A DNA stretch of 64,000 nt from Streptomyces xiaopingdaonensis (lineage in GTDB: Bacteria > Actinomycetota > Actinomycetes > Streptomycetales > Streptomycetaceae), in contig NZ_AJTQ01000168.1 in assembly GCF_000262345.1 (NCBI RefSeq), positions 17,286 through 81,285 of the forward strand, read 5' to 3'. The translations under genes were made by a program, and so were the position numbers. Below are positions 9,614-22,996 of the stretch, piece by piece (the first letter of the stretch is position 1; every line of letters starts with the position of its first letter). A model generated the notes under the pieces. That model ran no database searches. It was not told the DNA's origin and saw only the letters and a program-made list of their open reading frames with translations.

Positions 9614-9652
9614 GGGCTGCCCGTGGAAACCCTGCGGACGGGGCGCGTCGGG

Positions 9653-10057
9653 TCAGGCTGCCGCCGGCTGGCGGGCCGCGTGACTCCGGGCGCGCTCGGC
9701 GGCGAGCGCGGCCGCCTCGGCGTCGTCCCGCGTCGTGGCGAGCGCGAGGGCGTAGTCGGCGAGCATGTGGGCGCGCTGGTGGAGCGAGGCGAGGTGCGCC
9801 TGCTCCGACGGCGCCGAGGTGGGCGCGGCCCGCAGCGGCCGGACGCCTCCGCTGAGGCGGGCGGCGTGCGCGGCGAGACGGTGCGCGGCGTCGTCGAGCT
9901 CCGCGCTGGGGGTGAGCGCGCGGAGCTCGTCGGTCACGGTGAGGAGCGCCGTGAGGTGCCCGGCGAGCCGGATGTCGAGTTCCTCCTCGCGGGTACGACG
10001 GGGCAGCTCAGCGTCCGGCACGGAATGGACCGACTTGGTTCGGATCGGCTCGTACAT
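9653..10057 (-). CDS. Small helical protein of unknown function, likely Fur-family regulated
   Basis: A 134-residue soluble protein I do not recognise. It is alanine- and arginine-rich, predicted almost wholly helical, with histidines clustered in the C-terminal half (LASLHQRAHMLADYALALA). No signal peptide or membrane segment is seen. The ATG at 10057 has a good ribosome site (GGGAGG) nine bases upstream. A 15-bp perfect 7-1-7 palindrome sits over its promoter region, so metal or peroxide control by a Fur/PerR-type repressor is likely. No motif names a function. Confidence 0.75.
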   Translation of the reverse strand: MYEPIRTKSVHSVPDAELPRRTREEELDIRLAGHLTALLTVTDELRALTPSAELDDAAHRLAAHAARLSGGVRPLRAAPTSAPSEQAHLASLHQRAHMLADYALALATTRDDAEAAALAAERARSHAARQPAAA

Positions 10058-10090
10058 GGATCGCCTCCCGGCTTGCGTCTTCAGGAAACC

Positions 10091-10113
10091 ATCCTAACTT
10101 AGACTTAGTCTAA
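10091..10113 (-). promoter_or_regulatory. Promoter with Fur/PerR-type 7-1-7 operator
   Basis: The palindrome TTAGACTTAGTCTAA at 10099-10113 has two 7-base arms around one central base, the geometry of Fur-family boxes. Reading on the minus strand it is followed directly by a TAGGAT -10 hexamer (10096-10091), about 35 bases before the start codon of the small downstream gene. A bound repressor would block this promoter. Confidence 0.7.
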
Positions 10114-10219
10114 ATTTGGCACTGATCAAGAAAGTATCCGCTCGCGGACGCCGCGTGACCGCCCGGACAGCACGCAGCCCGCCGACCGGAGTGCCGATCG
10201 ACGCGCTGTGCGCGGGAGT

Positions 10220-11434
10220 TCAGACCTGGCTGTAGCCGTCGAGGAAGTGCGCGATCCGGGTGACCGCCTCGGCGAGCTCGTCGGCCGAGGGGAGGTTGAC
10301 GATCCGGAAGTGGTCGGGCTCGGGCCAGTTGAACCCGGTGCCGTGGACGATCATGATCTTCTCCTGGCGGAGCAGGTCGATCACCATCTGCCGGTCGTCC
10401 TTGACCTTGTAGACCTTCGGATCGAGGCGCGGGAACGCGTAGATGGCACCCCTCGGCTTCACGCAGGTGACACCGGGGATCTGGGTGAGCAGGTCGTAGG
10501 CGACGTCGCGCTGCTCCAGCAGCCGCCCGCCCGGCAGCACGAGGTCCTGGATCGACTGCCGGCCGCCGAGCGCCGCCGCGACCGCGTGCTGCGCGGGCAT
10601 GTTGGCGCAGAGCCGCATGTTGGCGAGGATCGTGAGCCCTTCGATGTAGCTCTGCGCTTCGTCCTTCGGTCCGCACACGGCGAGCCAGCCGCTGCGGTAC
10701 CCGGCGACGCGGTACGCCTTCGAGAGGCCGTTGAAGGTGAGCACCATCAGGTCGGGCGCGACGGTGGCCGTGGGGGTGTGGACCGCGCCGTCGTAGAGGA
10801 TCTTGTCGTAGATCTCGTCCGAGCAGACGACGAGTTGGTGGCGGCGGGCGATCTCCGTGAGGCCCCGCAGCATCTCCTCGCTGTAGACCGCGCCCGTCGG
10901 GTTGTTCGGGTTGATGATGACGAGCGCCTTGGTGCGGTCGGTGATCTTCCGCTCGATGTCGGCGAGGTCGGGCATCCAGTCGGCCTGCTCGTCACAGCGG
11001 TAGTGGACGGCGGTGCCGCCCGAGAGGGAGACGGAGGCCGTCCACAGCGGGTAGTCGGGGGCCGGGACGAGGACCTCGTCCCCGTCGTCGAGGAGCGCCT
11101 GCATCGACATCTGGATCAGCTCGGACGCGCCGTTGCCGAGGTAGACGTCCTCGACGTGGAGGTCCTCGATGCCCTGGTTCTGGTAGTGCTGCACGACGGC
11201 GCGGCGTGCGGCGAGGAGGCCCTTGGCGTCGCCGTACCCGTGCGAGGTGCCGACGTTGCGGAGCATGTCCTCGAGGATCTCCGGCGGGCAGTCGAACCCG
11301 AAGGCCGCCGGGTTGCCCGTGTTGAGCTTGAGGATGCGGTGACCTGCCGCCTCCAGCCGCATCGCCTCCTCAAGGACCGGGCCCCGGATCTCGTAACAGA
11401 CGTTGGCGAGCTTGGTCGACTGGATCACCTGCAT
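10220..11434 (-). CDS. alaA: Alanine-type PLP aminotransferase (AlaA-like)
   Basis: A 404-residue class I/II aminotransferase close to AlaA (alanine-pyruvate/glutamate transaminase). It shows the opening IRGPVLEEAMRLEAAGHRILKLNTGNPAAFGF, the NPNNPTG loop (VIINPNNPTGAVYSEEM), the aspartate/tyrosine pair SDEIYDKILYDG, and the PLP lysine in NGLSKAYRVAGYRSGW. The C-terminal arginine region HFRIVNLPS is present. Length is normal for the family. The gene is transcribed away from a divergent TetR regulator. Confidence 0.92.
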   Translation of the reverse strand: MQVIQSTKLANVCYEIRGPVLEEAMRLEAAGHRILKLNTGNPAAFGFDCPPEILEDMLRNVGTSHGYGDAKGLLAARRAVVQHYQNQGIEDLHVEDVYLGNGASELIQMSMQALLDDGDEVLVPAPDYPLWTASVSLSGGTAVHYRCDEQADWMPDLADIERKITDRTKALVIINPNNPTGAVYSEEMLRGLTEIARRHQLVVCSDEIYDKILYDGAVHTPTATVAPDLMVLTFNGLSKAYRVAGYRSGWLAVCGPKDEAQSYIEGLTILANMRLCANMPAQHAVAAALGGRQSIQDLVLPGGRLLEQRDVAYDLLTQIPGVTCVKPRGAIYAFPRLDPKVYKVKDDRQMVIDLLRQEKIMIVHGTGFNWPEPDHFRIVNLPSADELAEAVTRIAHFLDGYSQV

Positions 11435-11565
11435 ATCGCCACCTTACGGGCGCTCCGCACGACCCGCTCCGTGTTTTCCCTCACCCAGCGCTGCCACGCA
11501 GCGACGGAACCGGACGCGTCGGACGCACGTCCCCGCGCGCACGGCCGTGGCCGTCGGCGCGGACG

Positions 11566-12195
11566 ATGGCCGACAATGACCGCATGCCCTCCGCAGCCAC
11601 CGGCTCCGCACCCGCGCTCGGGCTGCGCGAGCGGAAAAAGATCCGCACGAGACAGGCCATCCGTGCGGCGGCCTACCGCCTCTTCGAGGCCCACGGCTAC
11701 GACGCGACCCCCGTCGACCGCATCGCCGAGGAGGCCGAGGTCTCCCCCAGCACCGTCTTCCGGTACTTCCCGACGAAGGAGGACATGGTCCTCCCCGACG
11801 ACTACGACGCACTGATCGGCGAGGCACTCGCCCGGCGCCCCGCCGCCGAGTCCCCCGTCCGCGCCGTCGGCGCCGCCGTCGCCTGGGCCCTGCACGCGGT
11901 CTACCTGCGCGACGGGCGCGAGATGCAGCTCCGGCTCCACCTGCTGAGGGAGATCCCCGCACTCCGCAGCCGCGCCGCCGACCACGGGGCCGAGACGGTA
12001 CGCCTCCTCGCACGCGTCCTCGCGGACCGCACCGGACGCCCGCTCGACGACGTCGAACTCCGCGTCGTCTGCACCGCGTTGCTCGCCTCCCTCACCGAGG
12101 TCGTCTTCGGCTGGATCGACTCCGGCATGCACGACGACCTGCCCGCGCTCGTCGACCGCGCACTGGCCACACTGGAGCGCGGGCTCACTCTCTGA
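11566..12195 (+). CDS. TetR-family regulator
   Basis: A 209-residue TetR regulator. The N-terminal HTH covers about residues 20-65 (KIRTRQAIRAAAYRLFEAHGYDATPVDRIAEEAEVSPSTVFRYFPTKEDMVL; the YFPTKE turn is the family signature). The C-terminal domain is the ligand-binding helical bundle. An alternative start is the ATG six codons later. It is divergent from alaA with a 131-bp gap; its target may be itself or alaA, which is a guess from position. Confidence 0.9.
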   Translation: MADNDRMPSAATGSAPALGLRERKKIRTRQAIRAAAYRLFEAHGYDATPVDRIAEEAEVSPSTVFRYFPTKEDMVLPDDYDALIGEALARRPAAESPVRAVGAAVAWALHAVYLRDGREMQLRLHLLREIPALRSRAADHGAETVRLLARVLADRTGRPLDDVELRVVCTALLASLTEVVFGWIDSGMHDDLPALVDRALATLERGLTL

Positions 12196-12247
12196 GAGAT
12201 CACCCCTGCCGTGCGGAGCGGCCGCGGACCCCGGCCACCGTCCGTAC

Positions 12248-14290
12248 CTACGCCCCGTCGACCGACGGCTCCAACTGCTGCACCAGCTCCTCGGTGTCCG
12301 TCGTCGGACGGGCGCAGACGAAGCCGCGGCAGACGTATGCGGCCGGCTGCCCGTCGAGCAGCGGCCGGTCGGCGAGGAGCGGGACTGCCGCCTCGCCGCC
12401 GGGCTCGCCCGCGGCGACCACCGCGCCGGGAGCCGTCGTCAGCAGTGCCGTGCGATGGAGCCGGGCCGTCGCCGACGCGTCGTGCGGGCCTACGACGGCG
12501 ACCTCGCGCGGCCCGTCGAGGACGGCTTCCGCCGCCGACAGGCCCCAGCCGAGGAAGCGGGGTGCCCGGGCCGCGAGCGGGCGCAGGATGCCCAACGCCT
12601 GCTCGGCCGCGTTGCGGTGGCGCTCGCTGCCCGTGTACGCCGCGTACGAGAGGAGGGCTGCCGCCGCCGCGTTCCAGCCCGAGGGGGTCGCGCCGTCCGT
12701 CGGGTCCTGCGGGCGGCGGATGAGCGCCTCGGCGTCGTCGGCGGTGTCAAAGAGGGTGCCCTCCTCGCCGCCGAACCGGGTGAGAACGGTCTCCAGCAGC
12801 GAGCCGGCACGCTCCCACCACCCGGCGTCGCCCGTGACGGCGTAGAGCACGAGGTAGCCCTCGGCCACGTCGCCGTAGTCCTCCAACACCCCCGCGCTCG
12901 CGCCCGCTTCGCCGTCCCGCGAGGTGCGCACCAGCCGGCCGCGCGCGTCCGTGTGGACCTCGGCGACCAGACGGGCCGCGCGCTCGGCCGCGCGCACGAG
13001 GTCGGGGCGCTCGAAGTACGCGCCCGCCTCGGCGAGGGCCGCGACGGCGAGGCCGTTCCAGGCCGCCACGACCTTCTCGTCCCGCGCCGGCCTCGGGCGC
13101 GCCGACCTGGCAGCGAGGAGCCGGGCGCGCAGCGAGTCGGCGCGTCCGGCGTCCAACGGTGGTGCGTCGTCGGGGAGTTGGAGGACGGAGGCGCCCTCCT
13201 CGAAGGTGCCCTCCGCGGTGACGCCGTACCGCTCGGCGGCGGCCTCGGCGTCCTCGTCGCCGAGCGCCTCGGCGAGCTGCGCCGGCGTCCACACGTAGTA
13301 GGCGCCCTCGCGGTGGCGACCCTCGCCGTCCTCGCTGTCGGCGTCGAGCGCGGACGCGAACCCGCCCTGGGTCGTGCCGAGTTCGCGCACGAGGAAGTCG
13401 GCGGTCTCCAGCGCGACCCGCCTGCCCAACTCCGAACCCGTGGCCCGCCACAGGTGCGCGTAGACGCGGCAGAGCTGCGCGTTGTCGTAGAGCATCTTCT
13501 CGAAGTGGGGCACCGTCCACTCCGCGTCGACCGAGTAGCGCGCGAAACCGCCGCCGAGCTGGTCGTAGATCCCGCCGCGCGCCATCGCCTCACACGTCGC
13601 CTCGACCATCTGGAGGGCGCCCTGCGAACCGGTGCGCGCATGGTGGCGGAGCAGGAACTCCAGCACCATCGGCGGCGGGAACTTCGGCGCACCACCGAAC
13701 CCGCCGTACCGCGCGTCGAACTCCCGCGTCAGCCCGAGGAGCGCGGCGCCGGCCTCCTCCTCCCCCGGCGGCTGCGCACCGGCCCCGCTGATCGCACGCG
13801 AGGCGAGGTCGTCCGTGATCCGCGAGGCGACGTCCGCGACCTCGCCCCGCCGATCCCGCCACGCGGCCTCGACCCCTTCGAGCACCTGCCGGAACGACGG
13901 CATCCCGTGGCGCGGCGCCGGCGGGAAGTACGTCCCGAAGTAGAAGGGTCGACCCTCCGGCGTGAGAAAGACGGTCATCGGCCAGCCGCCCTGCCCTGTC
14001 GCCGCCTGCACAGCCTCCATGTACACGGCATCGACGTCGGGCCGCTCCTCGCGGTCGACCTTCACCGCCACGAACCGTTCGTTGAGATACCGGGCGAGCT
14101 CCTCGTCCTCGAACGACTCGTGCGCCATCACGTGACACCAGTGGCAGGCGGCGTAGCCGACGGACAGGAAGACAGGCACGTCCCGCCGCCGGGCCTCCTC
14201 GAACGCCTCCGGCGACCAGGGCCACCAGTCGACGGGGTTGTCGGCGTGCTGGAGCAGGTACGGCGAGGTGGCACGGGCCAGGCGATTCAT
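12248..14290 (-). CDS. DUF255 thioredoxin-fold / six-hairpin glycosidase-like protein (YyaL/SSP411 family)
   Basis: A 680-residue protein of the widespread YyaL/spermatogenesis-associated-protein-20 family. The N-terminal thioredoxin-like domain (about residues 1-170) contains [17 protein letters not shown] and the redox motif [18 protein letters not shown]. It is followed by an alpha/alpha-barrel resembling N-acylglucosamine epimerases ([34 protein letters not shown]). The function of the family is unresolved. This copy is full length. A second, 54-residue copy of its N-terminus lies at 22997-23161, on the far side of the cas genes. Confidence 0.92.
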   Translation of the reverse strand: MNRLARATSPYLLQHADNPVDWWPWSPEAFEEARRRDVPVFLSVGYAACHWCHVMAHESFEDEELARYLNERFVAVKVDREERPDVDAVYMEAVQAATGQGGWPMTVFLTPEGRPFYFGTYFPPAPRHGMPSFRQVLEGVEAAWRDRRGEVADVASRITDDLASRAISGAGAQPPGEEEAGAALLGLTREFDARYGGFGGAPKFPPPMVLEFLLRHHARTGSQGALQMVEATCEAMARGGIYDQLGGGFARYSVDAEWTVPHFEKMLYDNAQLCRVYAHLWRATGSELGRRVALETADFLVRELGTTQGGFASALDADSEDGEGRHREGAYYVWTPAQLAEALGDEDAEAAAERYGVTAEGTFEEGASVLQLPDDAPPLDAGRADSLRARLLAARSARPRPARDEKVVAAWNGLAVAALAEAGAYFERPDLVRAAERAARLVAEVHTDARGRLVRTSRDGEAGASAGVLEDYGDVAEGYLVLYAVTGDAGWWERAGSLLETVLTRFGGEEGTLFDTADDAEALIRRPQDPTDGATPSGWNAAAAALLSYAAYTGSERHRNAAEQALGILRPLAARAPRFLGWGLSAAEAVLDGPREVAVVGPHDASATARLHRTALLTTAPGAVVAAGEPGGEAAVPLLADRPLLDGQPAAYVCRGFVCARPTTDTEELVQQLEPSVDGA
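14136..14159. repeat. 24-bp direct repeat, copy 1 (inside the DUF255 gene)
   Basis: This 24-base sequence over the codons for the GYAACHWC motif is repeated exactly and in the same orientation at 23004-23027. The pair brackets the remaining 5' end of the DUF255 gene plus the entire cas locus. The identity continues in imperfect form for about 130 bases toward the start codons of both copies. Confidence 0.8.
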
Positions 14291-14475
14291 ACGCTCCAGC
14301 CTCTCACTCCATAAGCTTCCAGCCAGGAAGCCCTCAGCTCCCCTGCGCCGTGCCCGCCCCGCTCCCCAGGGCGAAGGGCTGAGGCATCGGGACAATGGCT
14401 GGACGAGTTCGCGGAGCCCGTGAGGCGTGGGGTGACCCGCGCGGCCGGCCCTCAGCCGCTCCGATCGCCCGAAGG

Positions 14476-14492
14476 CCCCGCTGGCGCGGGGA
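14476..14492 (-). repeat. Solitary type I-E CRISPR-repeat-like sequence
   Basis: On the minus strand this reads TCCCCGCGCCAGCGGGG, identical to the central 17 bases of the classical E. coli type I-E repeat, including both stem arms. It lies 74 bases beyond the cas3 stop codon. No second copy is found at repeat-spacer distance on either side, so this is not an array. It may be a decayed repeat, or simply the hairpin terminator of cas3. Confidence 0.35.
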
Positions 14493-14566
14493 GAAGAGAG
14501 CCGGGAACCTCGGTATATCCGGCCCATCCCTGCGGTTGAGCGGGAACAGGGACGGGCAGCGTATCG

Positions 14567-17500
14567 CTAGCACCGCACGAGGTGCAGGCCCCGTGTGGGG
14601 GTGTAGGCGAGAGGCCCTCTCGGCCCGCTGAGACATCTACCTCGGGAATCGAGAACGACCACAGCCCTGTTCCGTAGCGGCGGTCTGTCGGAGAAGGGCG
14701 GCCACTCGGAGACCGGCGAGAGGTACTCGAGCCAACTGGTGGGAATTTCGCAGGTGTTGAGAAGCAACTCGCGCTGCTGGGCCCGATGGGCATCAAGGGC
14801 CTCCTGGTCGTGCTGAGCACTGTGGTCGCCAAGATCGGCGGCCAGTTCACCCACCGGGTCATAGCTGTAGAACGGATTCCTACCCTCGGGGTTCTGGCGG
14901 AAGAGGACGACCACCGCCGTGCCCGGTTCCCTCAGACGCGACCGTGCGGACAGTGCGCCGGTGCTGCGATCGCCCTTGCCATGCGCCTCGCCGCTCTTCA
15001 GGGCTTCGATCCCCGTCGGCTCTCCGTCGAGGCCGTAGGGGTACAGGGCGCGGGTGTGGGCAGTGTTGTCATGATCGCTGAGATCATCGAGCCACTGTTC
15101 CCAGGTGGCTCTGAGCAAGGAGCCGATGGGCGTGCGGGGGAAGGGCGCCGGGTGGTAGGCCCTCTCGATCAGCGAGGCGCCGTCTCGCGCGGCATCGAAG
15201 CAGGCGGCTCCGTCCTGTCGTTCCGGTTTCCGTTCGCCCGAGCAGGACACGCAGGTGGACGGGGTGCTAACGAGGTCGTTGAGGAGGTGCCAGGACATCG
15301 TCAGCGAATAGGGGGCGTACACGTGCGCGTCCAAGTTGCCCGGGCTGTTCTCGGTGGGAGGGCTTACCAGAGGAAGGCCGTCCGGGGCGAGCAGGTGGAG
15401 GACGGTCATGCGCGCCTCACGCAAGGGGGTCGGACGACCGGCCTGGTTGGGGGCGTGTCGGTGTAGGCGCCCCCGGCGTTGGATGAGCAGGTCGACGGGG
15501 GCCAGGTCCGTGTAGAGACGGTCGAAGTCCAAGTCCAGGGACTGTTCCAGTACCTGTGTAGCGATCACGAGGAGGCGCTCCGGCCGGGCGGGATTGCGCT
15601 GGGTGCGGTCTTCCCCCGGCCCCAGAGCATCCCGCAGCCGTGTCTCCAGGGACAGACGGTCGCGTGGCAGCAACTTCCCGTGCAGGAGGACCACTTCTTC
15701 GGGTCGCCAACCGCGCTTCCTGGCCCGCTCACATACCTCGGAGTAGAGATCGTGGGCCGAGTCGACCCGATTGCGGATCACTGCGGTGCACCCTCCGTCG
15801 GCGGCTTCGCGGAGAATGAGGTCGGCCAGCGCTGCCGGTCCGGGGTCACGGACGAGGTCCAGGCGGGTGTGCCTCGGAGCAGGCGCCTCGTCGGGTCGCA
15901 CACCGGTGACTCGGCCCCCTCGGTCGATCAGAGTGACGGGACCCTCGGCCCGGAGTGGACGCGGCTGGGCATGATGGCCCCGGCACCAGGCGTCGGCTAC
16001 AGCCTGCCGGGCGCCGCTCGGAAGGGTGGCAGAGAGCACCACCACCGAGGCTCCGGCATCCGCGAGCCAGCTGACAACGGCCTCCAGGAGCCGTTCCTGG
16101 AACAGCTCGTATGCATGGGCCTCGTCGATGATCACCGTCTTGTTGGCAAGACCGAAGAGCCGGAGAAACCAGTGTTCTGACGCCTGGGCGGCCAGGACAA
16201 CCTGATCCACGGTGCCAATACCGAACGTGGAGACCACGCCAAGGCACCTACGGAGGTACCACGGGTCGAGGACGGGCCGGCCTGGCAGCTCCGGATCGTC
16301 CGCGGAGGGCAGGGTGTCCTCGATGAACGGCAGACAATCGGTCGCACGTTCACGGCCAGACCTCCGCTTCCCGGCGTCGAGCAACCGATTGACGGCCGGG
16401 GAGGCTTCCGCCGTGCTGTGGACAATCGCCAAGTTGACGTCCGTGGGGGTGCCGAATGCGCGGGTGAGGAAGGAGAGGTACTCGGCAGCAGCCTGATCGG
16501 TCCCTGCTCGGGTGGGCATTGCCGCGTACAGCCCGTGGTAGCCGTTGACGCGAGCGAGATGATGGGCGTACCAGAGGGCGAGGCTTGTCTTCCCCGCCCC
16601 AGTGGAACCTTCGACGATCACCAGCGCGGGGCCGTCGTTGGGCGCGGCCCTCATGGCAGCGGCCTGGAACGGGCGGGGGACGGGTGCCTCAGGGAAGAGT
16701 TCTGCCCACTCCGCAGGTCCGGGCACCCAGGAGTGCAGACGCAGCTTGCAAAGAGCGGCTTCCGCCTGCCGTTGCGAAGCCTTCCACCACTGCTCCACGG
16801 TCTGAGTGAGGAGGCGGTAGTTGAAGAGGGTCTCGTCGGAGGCGATCCAGTCGGCCATCACGACCAGACCCGCGAACAGCGGGAGTGTCACGGGGCGTTC
16901 GAGGGTTGTGCGCTCGGGCAGGCGTTCCAGGTCAACTCGGAACAGGCGGGCAAGGGTCTCGATCATGTGCCGGTAGTACGGGTCCCAGTCGTCCGGCCGG
17001 GCCGCGCGAGCTGCTCTGTGAACGGTCTCAAGGTGGGGAATGTGGCCGTGATGGCCGCCCAGGAGCAGCGCCATGCGGTGGAGACCACGGCCGCGGCCCG
17101 CCTCACCCTTGCCTCCGCAGTGTCGGCAGGTACAGCCGAGCAGGCGCGGCAGGTGATGGGCCGTGACGTGCTCGTGTCCCGCCCAAGGGGCGAATCCCGA
17201 TTCCTCCGGCAGAGGCAGTCCTGCCCCACGCGCCTGTGCGCGCCACGTCCTCCCGGCCTGTCGCATCCGCGAGCGGACCCAGCGCCCGCTGCCGAACTGG
17301 TGGAGGAAGCCGACGGACGCCTTGCCCAGGTCGTGCAAGGCGGCGTAAAACATGGCGTTCCTCCGCGCCACCGTTTTGTCTCCGGCGCCAAGGGCCTCGA
17401 CGAGACGGTCACGTACCGGCTGTGCGAGATAGTTGTCCCACAACTCACCTGTGACTGCGCCCACATCGAGCATGTGAGCGAGCAGCGGATTCCAACTCCC

Positions 17501-17587
17501 CTCGCCACGGCGGTCACTGACTCCACGCCGGTCCGTCTTGCCCCAGATGAGTATCCACCCGAGACCGATTTTCCGGGAATCCCTCAT
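14567..17587 (-). CDS. cas3: CRISPR-associated helicase/nuclease Cas3 (type I-E)
   Basis: A 1006-residue Cas3, which is recruited by Cascade to unwind and degrade target DNA. HD nuclease residues are visible: LLAHMLDVGAV, AALHDLGKASVGFLHQ (HD pair), GHEHVTAHHLP, LGGHHGHIP. The helicase has Walker A (EGSTGAGKTSLALW), DEAH box (TVIIDEAHAYELFQ), the SAT motif (VVLSATLP) and motif VI (LLIQRRGRLHRH). All look intact. The N-terminal WGKTDRRG is typical for actinobacterial Cas3. An insertion GCTCRHCGGKG adds three clustered cysteines within the HD domain. It is divergent from cse1, with start codons only 32 bases apart. Confidence 0.96.
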   Translation of the reverse strand: MRDSRKIGLGWILIWGKTDRRGVSDRRGEGSWNPLLAHMLDVGAVTGELWDNYLAQPVRDRLVEALGAGDKTVARRNAMFYAALHDLGKASVGFLHQFGSGRWVRSRMRQAGRTWRAQARGAGLPLPEESGFAPWAGHEHVTAHHLPRLLGCTCRHCGGKGEAGRGRGLHRMALLLGGHHGHIPHLETVHRAARAARPDDWDPYYRHMIETLARLFRVDLERLPERTTLERPVTLPLFAGLVVMADWIASDETLFNYRLLTQTVEQWWKASQRQAEAALCKLRLHSWVPGPAEWAELFPEAPVPRPFQAAAMRAAPNDGPALVIVEGSTGAGKTSLALWYAHHLARVNGYHGLYAAMPTRAGTDQAAAEYLSFLTRAFGTPTDVNLAIVHSTAEASPAVNRLLDAGKRRSGRERATDCLPFIEDTLPSADDPELPGRPVLDPWYLRRCLGVVSTFGIGTVDQVVLAAQASEHWFLRLFGLANKTVIIDEAHAYELFQERLLEAVVSWLADAGASVVVLSATLPSGARQAVADAWCRGHHAQPRPLRAEGPVTLIDRGGRVTGVRPDEAPAPRHTRLDLVRDPGPAALADLILREAADGGCTAVIRNRVDSAHDLYSEVCERARKRGWRPEEVVLLHGKLLPRDRLSLETRLRDALGPGEDRTQRNPARPERLLVIATQVLEQSLDLDFDRLYTDLAPVDLLIQRRGRLHRHAPNQAGRPTPLREARMTVLHLLAPDGLPLVSPPTENSPGNLDAHVYAPYSLTMSWHLLNDLVSTPSTCVSCSGERKPERQDGAACFDAARDGASLIERAYHPAPFPRTPIGSLLRATWEQWLDDLSDHDNTAHTRALYPYGLDGEPTGIEALKSGEAHGKGDRSTGALSARSRLREPGTAVVVLFRQNPEGRNPFYSYDPVGELAADLGDHSAQHDQEALDAHRAQQRELLLNTCEIPTSWLEYLSPVSEWPPFSDRPPLRNRAVVVLDSRGRCLSGPRGPLAYTPTRGLHLVRC

Positions 17588-17619
17588 CCGATCACCCCGC
17601 CACTGCTAGCGTCCGACAC

Positions 17620-19216
17620 ATGCCAAATGGTCAACCGACAACGATGTACCGAGATTCGGGTGATGCCTCGAATCCGGTATGGCGGTGGGATCCACGCACG
17701 CAAGCGTGCCAGCCGGCACTGACACTGGACGAAGCCTCCGGCAGGGCCGTCGTCAGGATGATGAGCCTGGTGGATCTCCTGCGCAACGCGGACCGGGTCC
17801 TCGCGCTCTCGGGTTCAACCGCGGGGGAAGATGTCGCCGTCTTCGAGTACCTGCTGGCGATCCTCTACTCGTCGGATCACGTCCCCACCTCGCCCGAGGA
17901 GTGGAGCCACTGGGTCGAGGGCCAGGAGTCGCTGAGTCCGGCAGCCGACTGGCTTGCTGGTGAGCCGGACGACCGTTGGGACCTCTTCCATCCGGAGCGG
18001 CCGTTGGGACAGAACGCACAACTCGCGCCCTTCCTCGACGGCCACGGGGTGGGTCATGCACAGGTCGTCATCGAACGCGCAGGCGACTACAACCAGTTCT
18101 TCGACAAGTCCCATCTGCACGACCCCGAACCCATGCGGCCAGATGTCGCGCTCAGGGCGATGCTCGCCCAGCACGCCTACGGTCTCGGCGGCAGGGCGAT
18201 GGCCAAAGCGGACTGGCTGGGGCGGCAGTTGACCTACCAGGCCGTCGGGCGGCTCGGTTCCCGTATCCGGGTGATCGCGATGGGGCCGACGCTCGGCGAC
18301 ACGCTGCGGCTGAACCTCGTCCCCGGCAGGGATCCGCAGCCGACCTTCAACTACTCCTGGACGGACGGGCGCCGACGCCGGCGCACCTTCCGTTCCGGGA
18401 AGGAGCCGCGCCTCCCCGACGGCCGGGCGGACCTGCACTCCTTCCTCGGAAGGTCGATCCTGTTGCGACCCGTTCTGGTCGACGGTCGGCTGATGGTCGA
18501 CCGGGTGCTGATGGCCGCCGGCGAACTGCTCGCCCCGCTGCCCCCTGCATACTTGCAGGACGCCGTGCTGACGCGGTCCGGGAACTACGAAGGGCCGCTG
18601 CGCCCGAGTGTCGACCGGGCCGTCTGGCAAGGGGCTCACGCGCTGTACGCGTCGGCCGCGGACCGGCCCAAGGGCGCGGACCTGTACGACCGCCTCGCCG
18701 ACCTGCCCGACAGATCGGTGAGCCTGTGGGCAGTGGGACTCGTCTCTCGCAAGTCAGCCGCCGTCAGGTGGGTGTCGGACTCGTTCCCGTACACGTCGAG
18801 TCTCCGGGTCGACCTGAAGTGGGCGGCCGACGAGGGATCGGCGATGTGCGAGTACGCGGCGAAAGCGCTGTGGTCGGCGGCGGTCGCCGCCCGTGAGGCG
18901 GCGTACCCGAATGCCAAGCCGGCGGACCGAAAGCCGCAGACTGCCCGGTTCAACGGATCGCGGGAGATGTGGGCCGGGGCCGCCGCTCCCTTCCACGCAC
19001 TGCTCGACGCGGTGAACGCGAACCAACGACCCGACGCCGGGCCGTTGGAAGCGTTCGGACGGGAGATCCGGACGGCCATGCGGAACGCCCTGCGGTCCCG
19101 CCTGGCCTCGCTGCCGCCCGGCGAGCGCGGGATGAGGGCCCGGATCCAGGCCGAGATACGGCTCAAGCAGATGCTGAATGCCACGAAGTGCCCCGCCTAT
19201 CTCAAGGGGAATCCCG

Positions 19217-19224
<8 letters not shown>
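17620..19224 (+). CDS. cse1: Cascade large subunit Cse1 (CasA/Cas8e)
   Basis: A 534-residue type I-E large subunit, which recognises the PAM and recruits Cas3. Family segments seen are VVRMMSLVDLLRNADRVLALSG, VAVFEYLLAILYSSDHVPTSPEEWSHWVE, DRWDLFHPERPLGQNAQLAPF and FFDKSHLHDPEPMRPDVALRAMLAQHAYGLGG. The ATG at 17620 is the longest start; an ATG eight codons in (17644) is equally possible and would enlarge the very short divergent gap. Its last codons overlap the cse2 start by 8 bases. Confidence 0.93.
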
Positions 19225-22740
<3,516 letters not shown>

Positions 22741-22996
22741 TCGAGGAGGACCGCCGGATCACGGCCGGGCCGCGACGCCTGGAACGGGCTTCCCGGACCG
22801 GCCATCGGGCTTGGCCCGCCACCTCACCGAGCCGGTCGGGCTCCAGCTCGCCATGGACAAGTGCGCCGCCCACGCGCTCCGCATCGCGGCCCGGTGGTCG
22901 TCCTGACACCGGCACGCGACGACTGGCCGAAGCTCTGCGGGAAGCGCGTGACCACCAGGGACGTATGAACACCGCCGACTACCTGGTTCAACGAGT
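22741..22996. other. Gene-free stretch where cas1-cas2 would be expected
   Basis: These 256 bases follow cas6e directly. I see no intact gene, no recognisable Cas1 or Cas2 motif and no repeated units. A short frame ends in [26 protein letters not shown] and could be the tail of a lost gene, but I cannot name it. Confidence 0.5.
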
